Positions 8,416 to 17,515 of a DNA stretch of 64,000 nt are shown here, one piece after another. The stretch comes from Leadbetterella byssophila DSM 17132 (GTDB taxonomy: Bacteria; Bacteroidota; Bacteroidia; Cytophagales; Spirosomataceae): positions 1,736,001-1,800,000 of the forward strand of contig NC_014655.1 of the NCBI RefSeq assembly GCF_000166395.1, written 5' to 3'. Made by a program: the position numbers and the translations under genes. The notes under the pieces are model-generated. The model had not been told where the DNA came from. It saw only the letters and a program-made list of their open reading frames with translations, and did no database searches. Numbering within the stretch: the first letter of the stretch is position 1; each line of letters opens with the position of its first letter.

Positions 8416-8821
8416 TGGAATCAATTGGATAAGGTAAATAGATAAATCCGGCAAATTCACCGTCAATAACAAATAGACAGCAATACTCATCGGCGTCTTT
8501 GTAGTTCTCTATAAATAGCTCACGAGACTCTTCCCCTATCATACCTGCCTCCAAAAAATGCTCGAAATAGCTCGCTCTATAATAATATACAGTCTTAAAA
8601 TCAGAAGGTTGAAATAACATGGCTCCTAATTCCACTTCCTTCTCGGATACCACAAAAACAGGATATTTGGAGAATTCTCTTTTCCTGATTTGATAAGAAG
8701 ACTCTTTTAGATGATCAGCCACTTTCAAGAAATCAGAAGATACCTTACCCATCAGTTTGGTATTAATTTCCGGAGAGTTAGCATCGTCCATTAATGTGTT
8801 TTCGTTGCTGTGATTGATCAT
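8408..8821 (-). CDS. Conserved hypothetical protein, 137 aa
   Basis: No recognisable domain. The first ~20 residues (rich in N, D, E) look disordered; ATGs at codons 1 and 11 are both possible. The remainder is a compact alpha/beta protein with an acidic, aromatic C-terminal half (TVYYYRASYFEHFLEAGMIG, FVIDGEFAGFIYLPYP). There is no signal peptide, membrane helix or metal motif. It lies 12 nt after ald and overlaps the aspartylglucosaminidase start by 8 nt, so it is surely co-transcribed. The composition matches the neighbours. Function unknown. Confidence 0.75.
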   Translation of the reverse strand: MINHSNENTLMDDANSPEINTKLMGKVSSDFLKVADHLKESSYQIRKREFSKYPVFVVSEKEVELGAMLFQPSDFKTVYYYRASYFEHFLEAGMIGEESRELFIENYKDADEYCCLFVIDGEFAGFIYLPYPIDSNE

Positions 8822-8833
8822 GATTGCTATAAA

Positions 8834-10045
8834 TTATAATCCTGCTGATAAAATTAGTCCTAAATCCTTGTAACGCATATTAAAACGCTGCGCCAAATTC
8901 AAATGAGTAACACTTCCCTTATGGGTTATCACTCCTTTCATAAACCATTTGTTGTGCGAAATCATTTCATGTATTCCTCCCAGATTCACAGCTTTCATCA
9001 ACAATGGTGCAAAGATATTACTCAATGCCTCACTTGCCGTATGAGAAAAACGAGAAGCTATGTTCGGAACACAATAATGAATAACTCCATGCTTTTTAAA
9101 TACAGGTCTATTATGGGAAGTTACTTCTGAAGTTTCACAACATCCTCCAGTGTCTATGGCTACGTCAACAATGACCGCATTAGGTTTCATCTTAGAAACC
9201 ATCTCTTCCGTGATGACCATGGGAGCAAAACCAAATTCACTTCTCAAAGCACCTACTACCAAATCTGCTTCTTTCAATGCATTCGGGAAATTAACTGAAT
9301 CGATAACGGAGGTATAAATCCGCGTACCTACGGCATATTGTAACCTTCTCAGTCGGTAGATTTGTCGGTCAAAAACCTTAATGTTTGCCCCCAATCCCAG
9401 AGCTGATCTTACGGCAAACTCTCCTACTGTACCCGCACCTACTACCACCACATTTCTTGGAGGAACTCCTGTCACTCCACCTAAGATCACTCCTTGTCCA
9501 CCGTTAGCAGAACTTAAATACTCAGAGCCAATTAATATGGCTGAAGCACCCGCAATTTCAGAAATGGTTCGAATGACAGGAAACTCTCCCGCTTTGTCTT
9601 CAATCAACTCAAAGGCTACAGTAGTAATCTGCTTCTCGTTTAATTTTTTAAAGTAATCTGCACTCAATTTGGGCAGATTTATAGTTGAAATCAAAGTAGA
9701 ACCTGGCTTCAAGTATTCGAATTCTTCCGCCTGTAGGGGCTCAATTTTTAGTATAACATCACTATCAAATACCTCTTTATGGGAGGACAAAATCTCTGCA
9801 CCTGCTTCTGCGTAACTTTGATCACTAAACTGAGCGCCTGCACCTGCACCTGTTTCTACTGCCACTTCAACACCGTTATTGACAAGTACTTCTACTGCAT
9901 CAGGCGTAAGTACTATCCTATTCTCATCAGCAGATAATTCTTTAGGCAATCCTATTCTTATCCTTTGTCCTTTCTTCTTTAAGGCCAAAGGTGATTCCTT
10001 AGGTGTTAATGCGGTTTGCCTAGCCAAGTCCTTCAGTGTGTCCAT
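8834..10045 (-). CDS. ald: Alanine dehydrogenase
   Basis: NAD-dependent reversible deamination of L-alanine to pyruvate and ammonia. The N-terminal domain opens with RIGLPKELSADENRIVLTPD, including the pyruvate-binding Arg/Lys region. The Rossmann domain has VVVVGAGTVGEFAVRSALGL, and the chain continues with VDVAIDTGGCCETSEVTSHN and NIASRFSHTASEALSN. An ATG at 10090 exists in frame but lies inside tsaE. I prefer ATG 10045, one base past the tsaE stop codon, which begins MDTLKDLARQTALTPKE and gives 403 aa. That is longer than the ~370-aa classical enzyme but matches the Bacteroidota form, which has an N-terminal extension. It forms an operon with tsaE upstream and the glycan hydrolases downstream. 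Confidence 0.93.
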   Translation of the reverse strand: MDTLKDLARQTALTPKESPLALKKKGQRIRIGLPKELSADENRIVLTPDAVEVLVNNGVEVAVETGAGAGAQFSDQSYAEAGAEILSSHKEVFDSDVILKIEPLQAEEFEYLKPGSTLISTINLPKLSADYFKKLNEKQITTVAFELIEDKAGEFPVIRTISEIAGASAILIGSEYLSSANGGQGVILGGVTGVPPRNVVVVGAGTVGEFAVRSALGLGANIKVFDRQIYRLRRLQYAVGTRIYTSVIDSVNFPNALKEADLVVGALRSEFGFAPMVITEEMVSKMKPNAVIVDVAIDTGGCCETSEVTSHNRPVFKKHGVIHYCVPNIASRFSHTASEALSNIFAPLLMKAVNLGGIHEMISHNKWFMKGVITHKGSVTHLNLAQRFNMRYKDLGLILSAGL

Positions 10046-10046
10046 T

Positions 10047-10460
10047 TTAGTGTATTGATAGGTGATAGGTGCGTGTATCTGCCGACTCATGCCCTACATG
10101 AATGTGCAGACTAGGTGTAGGTAAAAGAGAGGATATCACTTCCGGCCATTCTACCCAACAACGCTGTCCAGAATCTATATATTCTTCCAAACCCAGATTA
10201 AGTGCCTGCTCAACTGAGTCTAATCTATAACAATCAAAATGATATAGCCCCCCTGAATATTCATTCACATAATTATAGGTGGGTGAAGAGATTTCATCCT
10301 GTATTCCAATGGCCTTTCCCAAGGCTTGGATCAAGGTAGTTTTACCCGCACCTAAGTCGCCGGTAAAAGTCCACACGGGATAAGGTTTACCCATCTCCAG
10401 AATTTCCTTCATCACTTTTCCTAATCCTTCTATACCAATATCATGAAAAGTCTTATCCAT
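10047..10460 (-). CDS. tsaE: tRNA threonylcarbamoyladenosine biosynthesis ATPase TsaE
   Basis: P-loop ATPase that works with TsaB and TsaD in making N6-threonylcarbamoyladenosine at position 37 of ANN-decoding tRNAs. Walker A is GDLGAGKTTLIQALG near residue 35. SPTYNYVNEY and LYHFDCYRL are typical TsaE segments, and the conserved W-E pair is in RCWVEWPEVI. At 137 aa it is a normal length. It is the first gene of the minus-strand run, with a TAAATTTG element just 8 nt upstream of the ATG, so the leader is nearly absent. Confidence 0.95.
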   Translation of the reverse strand: MDKTFHDIGIEGLGKVMKEILEMGKPYPVWTFTGDLGAGKTTLIQALGKAIGIQDEISSPTYNYVNEYSGGLYHFDCYRLDSVEQALNLGLEEYIDSGQRCWVEWPEVISSLLPTPSLHIHVGHESADTRTYHLSIH

Positions 10461-10467
10461 ATTCTTA

Positions 10468-10475
10468 CAAATTTA
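10468..10475 (-). promoter_or_regulatory. Bacteroidota -7 element of tsaE operon
   Basis: TAAATTTG on the minus strand, an exact match to TAnnTTTG. It sits 8 nt before the tsaE ATG and implies a very short or leaderless transcript. It is the only clear match at the head of the 9.5-kb run. A -33 TTG at good spacing was not evident. Confidence 0.55.
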
Positions 10476-10485
10476 GTACGAAATA

Positions 10486-10518
10486 AAAAAGGTTCCCCCT
10501 TTTGAGGAGAACCTTTTT
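10486..10518 (-). terminator. Rho-independent terminator of the TonB receptor gene
   Basis: A 10-bp stem (AAAAAGGTTC with GAACCTTTTT) around a 13-nt loop lies 22 nt beyond the receptor stop. On the minus strand it is followed by a T-rich run. It separates the receptor from the tsaE promoter at 10468. Confidence 0.85.
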
Positions 10519-10540
10519 CATAGGAATGAACTTTCGTCTA

Positions 10541-13500
10541 TTAGTTGAAAGTAATTCTTGCTCCGAATTGCATATAGTAAGTAGAAGAAATACTCACGTT
10601 CTTTCTATATGTTTTTCCGTTGATGATATCACCGTTATTAGAGTTAAGACGGAACGTAGGTTTAACGTTTCCACCCATATTATTAACGTTTGTTGGAGTC
10701 AACAAGTTACCGATAGAAGTATTATAAGTTCCCCATGAAGAGTTCAATAGGTTACCTACATTAAAGATATCGATAAAGATTTGAAGACCATTTCTTGTTC
10801 CAGCTACGTTACGAATTAGATCTTGAGTAAATCTTAAGTCGAACTGATTTCTCCAAGGTAATTTCGCTCCGTTTCTTTCAGCATACTGTCCTTTTCTTGA
10901 TTTCAAATATTTATCGTTTTCGATCAATTCAAAGAAGATTTTAGATTGCTCAGCTGCAGTGTACGCTTTACCACCGTAAGCAGAGTTTCCGGCAGCAATA
11001 TCTATGAAGGTAATTTCTGAAGCATCTTTAGGAACGTAGATCAAATCATTAACTTGTCCGTCTCTGTTAAAGTCAGAAGAATAAGAATAAGAATATCTAC
11101 CTTGGTTATCACCACTATAGAATACAGTAATACCGGTCTTCAATTTACCGATCAACTCCTTGTTGTAAGATACAGATCCTACTACTCTGTGAGGTAGTAC
11201 GTTTGTAGTATAACCCAAAGAAGCATTATTTGAGTTAGTGTAAGTATAAGGAATAGACCAAAGGTTGATGATCTGGTCACCGCTACCATCACCAAAGTTC
11301 TTCGCACCAGCAGCTACATAAGAGATACTTCCGGAGAATCCGTTATCGAAGCTCTTAGTCAACTGCAACATTCCTGACCAGTAATGACCACCTTTATCAT
11401 TGTACATTACTGTGGTATTAAATCCTGTAGTACCGTTAGACACTGGTAAACCAGCAGAGTTTAATTTATTGATGTACTTGTCGGCGTTTGCACTAGGGAA
11501 GATAGGACGGTTATCCGGATATCCTGCTACATTAAGAGCTGTAGGCTCTACTAGGTTCACGTTACGAGCAGCAACTGCATTAAGGTCTTTGTTGTAAATA
11601 CCTTCTACAGTAGCCACAATTCCCCAAGGAAGTTTGATATCCACTGCTAAGCTTGATTTCCAAGTGTTAGGGAATTTCAAATCTTTAGCCATCGCGGAGA
11701 TACCTGAGCTAGGAATAAATGTTCCAGCAGGAGGCAAAACAGCAGGATAGTTAGCTTTAATATCAGGACTGAAGGCAGGAGTGTTCTCTTTTCCTTGCCA
11801 TACTTGGGTAGCTTGTAAAAGACCGGCATCACCAGATTGAGCTACGATCCATACGAAAGGAATTCTACCCGTGAAAATACCTGTACCACCTCTAACCTGT
11901 AGGCTTCTGTCACCTAATACATCATAGTTAAATCCAAATCTAGGAGATACCATTAATGAGTTCTTAGGAAGTTCACCTGTATCTACTTTCTCTCCGTTCA
12001 AGAAGGTTAAACCAGCTACTAGAGGATGAGTTTTGATCTCTTCTACGTTAGGATAAGTAGGTAATTCAAAACGGATACCTCCAGTTAATTTCAAACGATT
12101 ATTAACGGCGAACTCATCTTGTAAGTAAAGTGAAGTCTGACCGAATTTGAAGCTTGGGAAGGCTTGAGAACCATCAGCTGTCATAGGGAAAGTCAAAGCA
12201 TAGTTAGAAGCTTTTCCTCCGTTTACAAACTCATCCCATGAGTCATAAACATAATATCCAGTACCGAAACGTTGGAAACCGTTTTTAGTCAAGCTACTTT
12301 CATATTGAATACCTCCTAATAAAGTATGTCTTCCTACTGTATAGTTTGCATCGTAGTTGAAAGTATAAGTAGTTACATCACGAAGGTTTCCATAAGTAAA
12401 TGGTTCATAACCAAAAGTAGTGATTACCGCATCACCATCTTTGATATCTACTAACGGGAATTCGCCACCACCTGAGGTTCTAGGCTCATATTGGTGTACC
12501 CATGATGCACGTAAAGAGTGGTTAAATGCACCTAAAACTCCGGTATATTCTGCAGTAGCTGAGTATAAGTTTGCTTCCTGGAAATAGTTAGAGTTCATGA
12601 AGTGTAGAGCATTATTGCTCAAACGGTTATTCGCAGAAGAGAAAGATACGTTAGATCCTGAAGTAGAAGAAGAAACCGTTCTTGGTTCAGAGCTTTGTAC
12701 TTGGTTATAACGTACGTTCAATTTATGTTTGTTAGAAATGTTCCAGTCTACACGAGCAAATAATTTGTCGTTATAGCTGTCATTAGAATACCCCTGATAA
12801 GGACCTGTTTCGTAATTGTATTTGTCCTTAAGGAATTTACTTACATTATCAAGGAAATCCGCTGTAGGGCGAGCAATGTTATTCGCAGAACCAAAAGGAT
12901 TAGAAGCTGTAGCTGCTACCTTGGTAGGACCAGGCTCTGTAGTTTTGTTTTGTTCAACGTTTACAAAGAAGAATAATTTATCTTTTACAATAGGACCACC
13001 TAAGCTAAGTCCGTATTGTTTGATATCTAATTTACTTTTAACTACTTCTTGATCTCCAACTTTGCTACCTTGCATACCATCATTTCTGTATGTAGCAAAA
13101 GCAGAACCGAAGAATTCATTTCTACCAGAACGAGTTACTGCGTTTACAGCAGCACCTGTAAATCCAGATTGACGAACGTCATAAGGAGTAACGTTTACTG
13201 AAATCTGCTCTATCGCATCCAAAGAGACAGGAGATCCGCCAGCAGGAATGTTTTGACCAATACCAAACTGGTTGTTAAAGTTAGCACCATCTAAAGTAAA
13301 GTTGTTTGACCTGTAGTTACCACCACCGATAGCCGTTCCGTTTGCTTGAGGAGTCAAACGAGTTAGGTCATTAACGCTTCTTGTGATGGATGGTAAATTT
13401 TCAATCTGAGTACGAGTAACGTTTGTAACTGCTCCCGCGCGATCTGAATTCAACACGCTGTTACGGTTACTTTTTACGACCAACTCATCTAAAGATGTTC

Positions 13501-13849
13501 CTTCTTCTGCAAATGTGTGGTTGATTACATATGGCTGACCCAACTGAAGATATACTTCATCAAATTCTGCCTTCTTGTAACCTACGAAGGAAATCTCCAC
13601 GTGATAAGGACCACCTACGCGCATGTTAGCCAGGTTATATCTACCGCTGGAGTTAGTCAAACCCGAATAAACGGATCCACTAGGAAGGTGCTTGGCAACT
13701 ACAGTAGCGCCAACGCTTGGTTCGCCAGACGGCTCAACAACCAAACCGCTTAAGCTGGAGGTTGTCACCTGAGCAAATCCGCTTAAGGATAAGAACATTC
13801 CCAGCAGGAATACACTCATCACTTTAAGAAAAGTAAACTTTTTGATCAT
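10541..13849 (-). CDS. TonB-dependent outer-membrane receptor with N-terminal carboxypeptidase-regulatory-like domain (Oar-like)
   Basis: Large outer-membrane receptor, 1102 aa, with a signal peptide of ~26 residues (ending SLSGFAQ). Residues ~30-120 form a carboxypeptidase-regulatory-like beta domain (SGLVVEPSGEPSVGATVVAK). Next comes a plug region, ~125-250 (DELVVKSNR, TRTQIENLPSITRSVNDLTR, AAVNAVTRSGRNEFFGSAF), then a long beta-barrel ending in YYMQFGARITFN. The layout matches Oar-like receptors. Family knowledge: energised uptake through TonB; the substrate of this subfamily is mostly unknown, and some transport peptides or signals. It stands alone, without a SusD partner, between its own promoter and terminator. 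It is probably strongly expressed (inference from the clean promoter). Confidence 0.93.
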   Translation of the reverse strand: MIKKFTFLKVMSVFLLGMFLSLSGFAQVTTSSLSGLVVEPSGEPSVGATVVAKHLPSGSVYSGLTNSSGRYNLANMRVGGPYHVEISFVGYKKAEFDEVYLQLGQPYVINHTFAEEGTSLDELVVKSNRNSVLNSDRAGAVTNVTRTQIENLPSITRSVNDLTRLTPQANGTAIGGGNYRSNNFTLDGANFNNQFGIGQNIPAGGSPVSLDAIEQISVNVTPYDVRQSGFTGAAVNAVTRSGRNEFFGSAFATYRNDGMQGSKVGDQEVVKSKLDIKQYGLSLGGPIVKDKLFFFVNVEQNKTTEPGPTKVAATASNPFGSANNIARPTADFLDNVSKFLKDKYNYETGPYQGYSNDSYNDKLFARVDWNISNKHKLNVRYNQVQSSEPRTVSSSTSGSNVSFSSANNRLSNNALHFMNSNYFQEANLYSATAEYTGVLGAFNHSLRASWVHQYEPRTSGGGEFPLVDIKDGDAVITTFGYEPFTYGNLRDVTTYTFNYDANYTVGRHTLLGGIQYESSLTKNGFQRFGTGYYVYDSWDEFVNGGKASNYALTFPMTADGSQAFPSFKFGQTSLYLQDEFAVNNRLKLTGGIRFELPTYPNVEEIKTHPLVAGLTFLNGEKVDTGELPKNSLMVSPRFGFNYDVLGDRSLQVRGGTGIFTGRIPFVWIVAQSGDAGLLQATQVWQGKENTPAFSPDIKANYPAVLPPAGTFIPSSGISAMAKDLKFPNTWKSSLAVDIKLPWGIVATVEGIYNKDLNAVAARNVNLVEPTALNVAGYPDNRPIFPSANADKYINKLNSAGLPVSNGTTGFNTTVMYNDKGGHYWSGMLQLTKSFDNGFSGSISYVAAGAKNFGDGSGDQIINLWSIPYTYTNSNNASLGYTTNVLPHRVVGSVSYNKELIGKLKTGITVFYSGDNQGRYSYSYSSDFNRDGQVNDLIYVPKDASEITFIDIAAGNSAYGGKAYTAAEQSKIFFELIENDKYLKSRKGQYAERNGAKLPWRNQFDLRFTQDLIRNVAGTRNGLQIFIDIFNVGNLLNSSWGTYNTSIGNLLTPTNVNNMGGNVKPTFRLNSNNGDIINGKTYRKNVSISSTYYMQFGARITFN

Positions 13850-14327
13850 AAAACAAATTGATTTGTTTGAAATAGATAAACTCGTTATTTAGCTTGATGC
13901 TAATTATTCTTACTGCAAAAATAAATGGATTTTTTTAAATCCAATAATTAGCACATTTCCTAGGGAAGCATTTAATAATTAGTTAACATTGAAAGTTAGA
14001 CATTTGTCTATATACTTGAATACTAGTTTTTTAACTTTCAAATCCAATATATACAAATGTAACTTATTATTTATCAATTAATTACTAATCACCACCTGAA
14101 CCTTCCTTCCACACTAACTTCGTTATCATCAGAGAGTACTATTGGGGATCATTCGACCGTTAACTCAATTTCCTTTGCAAAATATTTTACAAGCAAATTT
14201 GTATTTTTTTAATATTTTCAAATCCATTTAAGGAAATTTTCCTGTTTTTATTCAAGATTGTGTGGACTTCGCTAAAAAATTAAGTGCTATGACAACTTTT
14301 TTTTATTTAGATATTTATACAAATAAA
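13850..14327. other. 478-nt AT-rich intergenic region
   Basis: No credible ORF or RNA gene. The 100 nt nearest the TonB receptor hold its leader and promoter. The rest (about 13960-14320) is very AT-rich with poly-T and poly-A runs and no clear inverted repeat, until the gpmI terminator at 14328-14352. I see no operator-like palindrome that could be assigned to a regulator. Confidence 0.6.
13916..13944 (-). promoter_or_regulatory. Promoter of the TonB receptor gene
   Basis: TATTTTTG at 13916-13923 is an exact TAnnTTTG -7 match on the minus strand. TTG at 13942-13944 lies 18 nt upstream as the -33 element. The predicted leader is about 60 nt. Confidence 0.65.
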
Positions 14328-14352
14328 AAAACAGGCATAAAATGCCTGTTTT
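14328..14352 (-). terminator. Rho-independent terminator of gpmI
   Basis: A 10-bp perfect stem (AAAACAGGCA with TGCCTGTTTT) and a 5-nt loop, 18 nt beyond the gpmI stop, followed by a T-rich run on the minus strand. Confidence 0.85.
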
Positions 14353-14370
14353 AAGCGTAATTTAGAATGA

Positions 14371-15918
14371 TTATAATAAAACAGAGCCCGTCATCTCCGC
14401 AGGTATATCTACACCTAGTATGCTTAATATAGTAGGAGCAATATCACCTAATTTGCCATTTTTAGGCTGAGCACTGTATTCCGGATCTACCACAATAAAC
14501 GGTACAAGGTTAGTAGAGTGTGCCGTGTTCGGACTTCCATCATCATTGATCATATAATCTGCATTACCGTGGTCAGCTATCACTAAGGAGGTATATCCGT
14601 TCTCAAGTCCCGTTTCCACCACCTCTTTTAAACAACGGTCTACCGTTTCAACGGCTTTAACCACAGCATTAAAATCTCCTGTATGACCCACCATGTCAGG
14701 ATTTGCAAAGTTCAGACATACAAAATCCACCTCTCCCTTTCTAAGATAAGGAATCAAATTCTCAGCAATGTTCTCAGCAGCCATCTCAGGCTTCAAATCA
14801 TAGGTAGCCACTTCTTTTGGAGATGGAGATAGCAAACGAATTTCACCTTCAAAAGGCTCCTCTCTACCACCGGAAAAGAAGAACGTCACATGAGGATATT
14901 TCTCTGTTTCGGCTGTCCTTATCTGCGTTTTACCCGCCTTTTCCAAAACCTCTCCTAAAGTATTGGTCAAATTATCCTTTTCATATATCACTTTCACCCC
15001 CTTGAAAGCCTCATCGTACTGGGTCATGGTAATATAATACAGAGACAAAGTCTTCATATTATACTCCGGGAAGTCTTGCTGTGTTAAAACCTCCGTAATC
15101 TCTCTTCCCCTGTCTGTCCTAAAATTGAAGCACAATACCACATCCCCATCCTGAATCTTGGCAGTGGGCTCACCTTCCTCATCCACCACCACAATAGGCT
15201 TCAAAAACTCATCCGTAACATCTGCAGCATAAGACGCCTCCAAAGTGGAAAGTATTTCATCAGATTTCACATAAGCCTCTCCTTCACCTTTCACCATGGC
15301 ATCATAAGCCAAACGCACTCTATCCCAACGTTTATCTCTGTCCATGGCATAATATCTACCCACTAAAGAGGCAATCTTGGCATTCTTACCTACCAAATGT
15401 TTCTGAAGATCTTCTATGTATCCTTTTCCGGATCTAGGGTCTGTATCCCTACCATCCATAAAAGCATGTATAAACGTATTTGCAACTCCCGCATTATGGA
15501 AAATATCAACTAGACCTTTCAAATGATACAAATGTGCATGCACACCACCATCTGAACATAAACCCATCAAGTGTACAGCTTTCCCTTCTTTGAGTGCATA
15601 GTCAATGGCTCCCAATACTACAGGTTCCTTAGCTAATTTTCCTTCCTCTACTGCTACATTGATCTTCTCCAGCTCCTGAAAAACCACACGTCCGGCTCCT
15701 AAATTCGTATGCCCTACCTCAGAATTACCCATCTGACCAGGTGGTAAACCTACAGCCCTACCACTAGCCTCTAAAGTGCTGTGGGAATAAGTACTCATCA
15801 AATGTTTAAAATAAGGAACGTTTGCCTTCTCTATAGCTGAACGCCATTCTTCACCCGGCTGAGGCAACCCCCAACCGTCCAGGATAACCAATATAGCTTT
15901 CTTATTCACTTTAATCAT
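14371..15918 (-). CDS. gpmI: 2,3-bisphosphoglycerate-independent phosphoglycerate mutase
   Basis: Glycolytic interconversion of 3- and 2-phosphoglycerate by a two-metal phosphatase/transferase mechanism. AILVILDGWGLP carries the first metal aspartate; the phosphoserine is S66 in GQMGNSEVGHTNLGAGRV. FMDGRDTDP and LVIADHGNADYM hold further metal and substrate ligands. At 515 aa it is a normal length. It is monocistronic: promoter TAGATTTG at 15931, 13 nt before the ATG, and its own terminator at 14328. The adjacent MBOAT gene is divergent. Confidence 0.97.
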   Translation of the reverse strand: MIKVNKKAILVILDGWGLPQPGEEWRSAIEKANVPYFKHLMSTYSHSTLEASGRAVGLPPGQMGNSEVGHTNLGAGRVVFQELEKINVAVEEGKLAKEPVVLGAIDYALKEGKAVHLMGLCSDGGVHAHLYHLKGLVDIFHNAGVANTFIHAFMDGRDTDPRSGKGYIEDLQKHLVGKNAKIASLVGRYYAMDRDKRWDRVRLAYDAMVKGEGEAYVKSDEILSTLEASYAADVTDEFLKPIVVVDEEGEPTAKIQDGDVVLCFNFRTDRGREITEVLTQQDFPEYNMKTLSLYYITMTQYDEAFKGVKVIYEKDNLTNTLGEVLEKAGKTQIRTAETEKYPHVTFFFSGGREEPFEGEIRLLSPSPKEVATYDLKPEMAAENIAENLIPYLRKGEVDFVCLNFANPDMVGHTGDFNAVVKAVETVDRCLKEVVETGLENGYTSLVIADHGNADYMINDDGSPNTAHSTNLVPFIVVDPEYSAQPKNGKLGDIAPTILSILGVDIPAEMTGSVLL

Positions 15919-15930
15919 ATTTTAATAAGG

Positions 15931-15938
15931 CAAATCTA
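15931..15938 (-). promoter_or_regulatory. -7 element of gpmI
   Basis: TAGATTTG on the minus strand matches TAnnTTTG and lies 12 nt before the ATG at 15918, implying a leader of only a few nucleotides. Confidence 0.5.
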
Positions 15939-16084
15939 CGAAAAATTATGGGCTCAATAGCCCATAAAGCACCTATTTCCCATCCTTCCAACTTTTTTTC
16001 CCTTCCCTAACCGAACGCAATATTTTCCATAATCAAAATTCTATCCGTATTTTGCAGGCTTAAACGGACTATTCCTGAGTAAAT

Positions 16085-17512
16085 ATGGTATTCAGCTCTT
16101 TTGAATTCTTCCTATTCTTTCCTATTGTAACATTTTTATATTTTACAATTCCACACAAATACCGCTGGCTACTACTCTTGATATCTAGTTGTGTATTCTA
16201 TGCCTTCTTTAAATGGGAGTATATACTCATCTTGTTCTTTACTATAGTAGTGGACTATTTCGCTGCCATTTGGATTGATAAATCTCAGGGAAAACAGCGA
16301 AAATGGGCTTTGGCCATAAGCTTAATAGCCAATATTGGAGTTTTGGCACTCTTCAAGTACTACTACTTCTTAATAGACAACCTAAACAGTGTCACCTTTA
16401 GGATCAATGGTACAACCTACCAGCCTCTTTGGCATTTTATCTTACCTATAGGCCTCTCCTTCCATACCTTCCAGGCCATGAGTTACACCATTGAAGTGTA
16501 CAGAGGTCACCAAAAAGTAGAAAGGAACTTTGGTATATATGCACTATATGTGATGTTTTATCCGCAATTAGTTGCTGGGCCCATTGAAAGACCACAAAAT
16601 ATCTTACACCAATTCTACGAAAAGTTTGAGTTTGACCAAGCCAGAGTAGTTTCCGGGCTACGGCTCATGCTATGGGGATTCTTCAAAAAAATGGTAGTGG
16701 CAGATAACTTTGCTACTTATTCAGACACCGTTTTTAATAATGTCCACCAGTATCAAGGTTTACCCTTAATCGTGGCCATCCTTTTTTATAGTGTACAAAT
16801 CTATTGTGATTTTTCCGGCTATTCTGACATCGCCATTGGTTCTGCCCGAGTGATGGGCTTTAAGTTGATGACCAATTTTAAACGGCCCTATTTCTCCAAA
16901 AGTATAGCCGAATTCTGGAAAAGATGGCACATCTCTCTATCCACTTGGTTCAGAGATTACTTGTATATTCCACTCGGCGGAAGTAGAGTTGCCATTCCCC
17001 GTTATTACCTTAATATCTTCATTGTCTTTATGGTAAGCGGACTATGGCACGGGGCCAGTTGGAACTTCGTGATATGGGGAGCTCTACACGGCATCTACCA
17101 GATCGTGGGACATTTCACTAAAGATATCCAACAAAAAATCTTCCAACCTCTCGGAAAACTAGGTGGGATCTTGGAAAACTGGATTACCGTAGCATTAGCT
17201 GTCTTTGCTTGGATATTCTTTAGAGCTGCTACCTTTCAGGATGCTAAATATTTTGCAACTCACCTATTCTCTAAAAGTACGCATTCTTTGAATGAGATTA
17301 TACAAATCATAACACCAAATAACCTGGTCACTCTGGCTATAGGATTTTCTATCCTCTATTTAGTAGACAGAAAACAAGAACAAACCAATGTAGGTGCCTG
17401 GGTGGATACACTACCTAAATGGCAAAGATGGGGCATTTATTATTTCTTCACTTTCGCCATCCTAACATTTGGTTATTTCGGAGCCGTTCAATTCATTTAT
17501 TTTCAATTCTAA
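16085..17512 (+). CDS. MBOAT-family membrane O-acyltransferase (AlgI/DltB-like)
   Basis: Polytopic inner-membrane acyltransferase of about 11 helices. It carries the core MBOAT signatures FWKRWHISLSTWFRDYLYIP (H282) and SGLWHGASWNFVIWG (catalytic H322), plus QIYCDFSGYSDIAIG and QLVAGPIERP. Family knowledge: AlgI- and DltB-type MBOATs move acetyl or D-alanyl groups across the membrane onto envelope polymers, with a periplasmic SGNH partner. The next gene fits that partner and starts 3 nt after this stop. At 475 aa it is typical. The acceptor polymer is unknown; no alginate genes are nearby. Confidence 0.92.
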   Translation: MVFSSFEFFLFFPIVTFLYFTIPHKYRWLLLLISSCVFYAFFKWEYILILFFTIVVDYFAAIWIDKSQGKQRKWALAISLIANIGVLALFKYYYFLIDNLNSVTFRINGTTYQPLWHFILPIGLSFHTFQAMSYTIEVYRGHQKVERNFGIYALYVMFYPQLVAGPIERPQNILHQFYEKFEFDQARVVSGLRLMLWGFFKKMVVADNFATYSDTVFNNVHQYQGLPLIVAILFYSVQIYCDFSGYSDIAIGSARVMGFKLMTNFKRPYFSKSIAEFWKRWHISLSTWFRDYLYIPLGGSRVAIPRYYLNIFIVFMVSGLWHGASWNFVIWGALHGIYQIVGHFTKDIQQKIFQPLGKLGGILENWITVALAVFAWIFFRAATFQDAKYFATHLFSKSTHSLNEIIQIITPNNLVTLAIGFSILYLVDRKQEQTNVGAWVDTLPKWQRWGIYYFFTFAILTFGYFGAVQFIYFQF

Positions 17513-17515
17513 TCC

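Noticed and set aside
10502-10738. Antisense ORF within the TonB receptor gene, and the similar opposite-strand ORFs within other long genes
   Set aside because: They lie fully opposite well-supported coding genes, match no family, and have no promoter elements.
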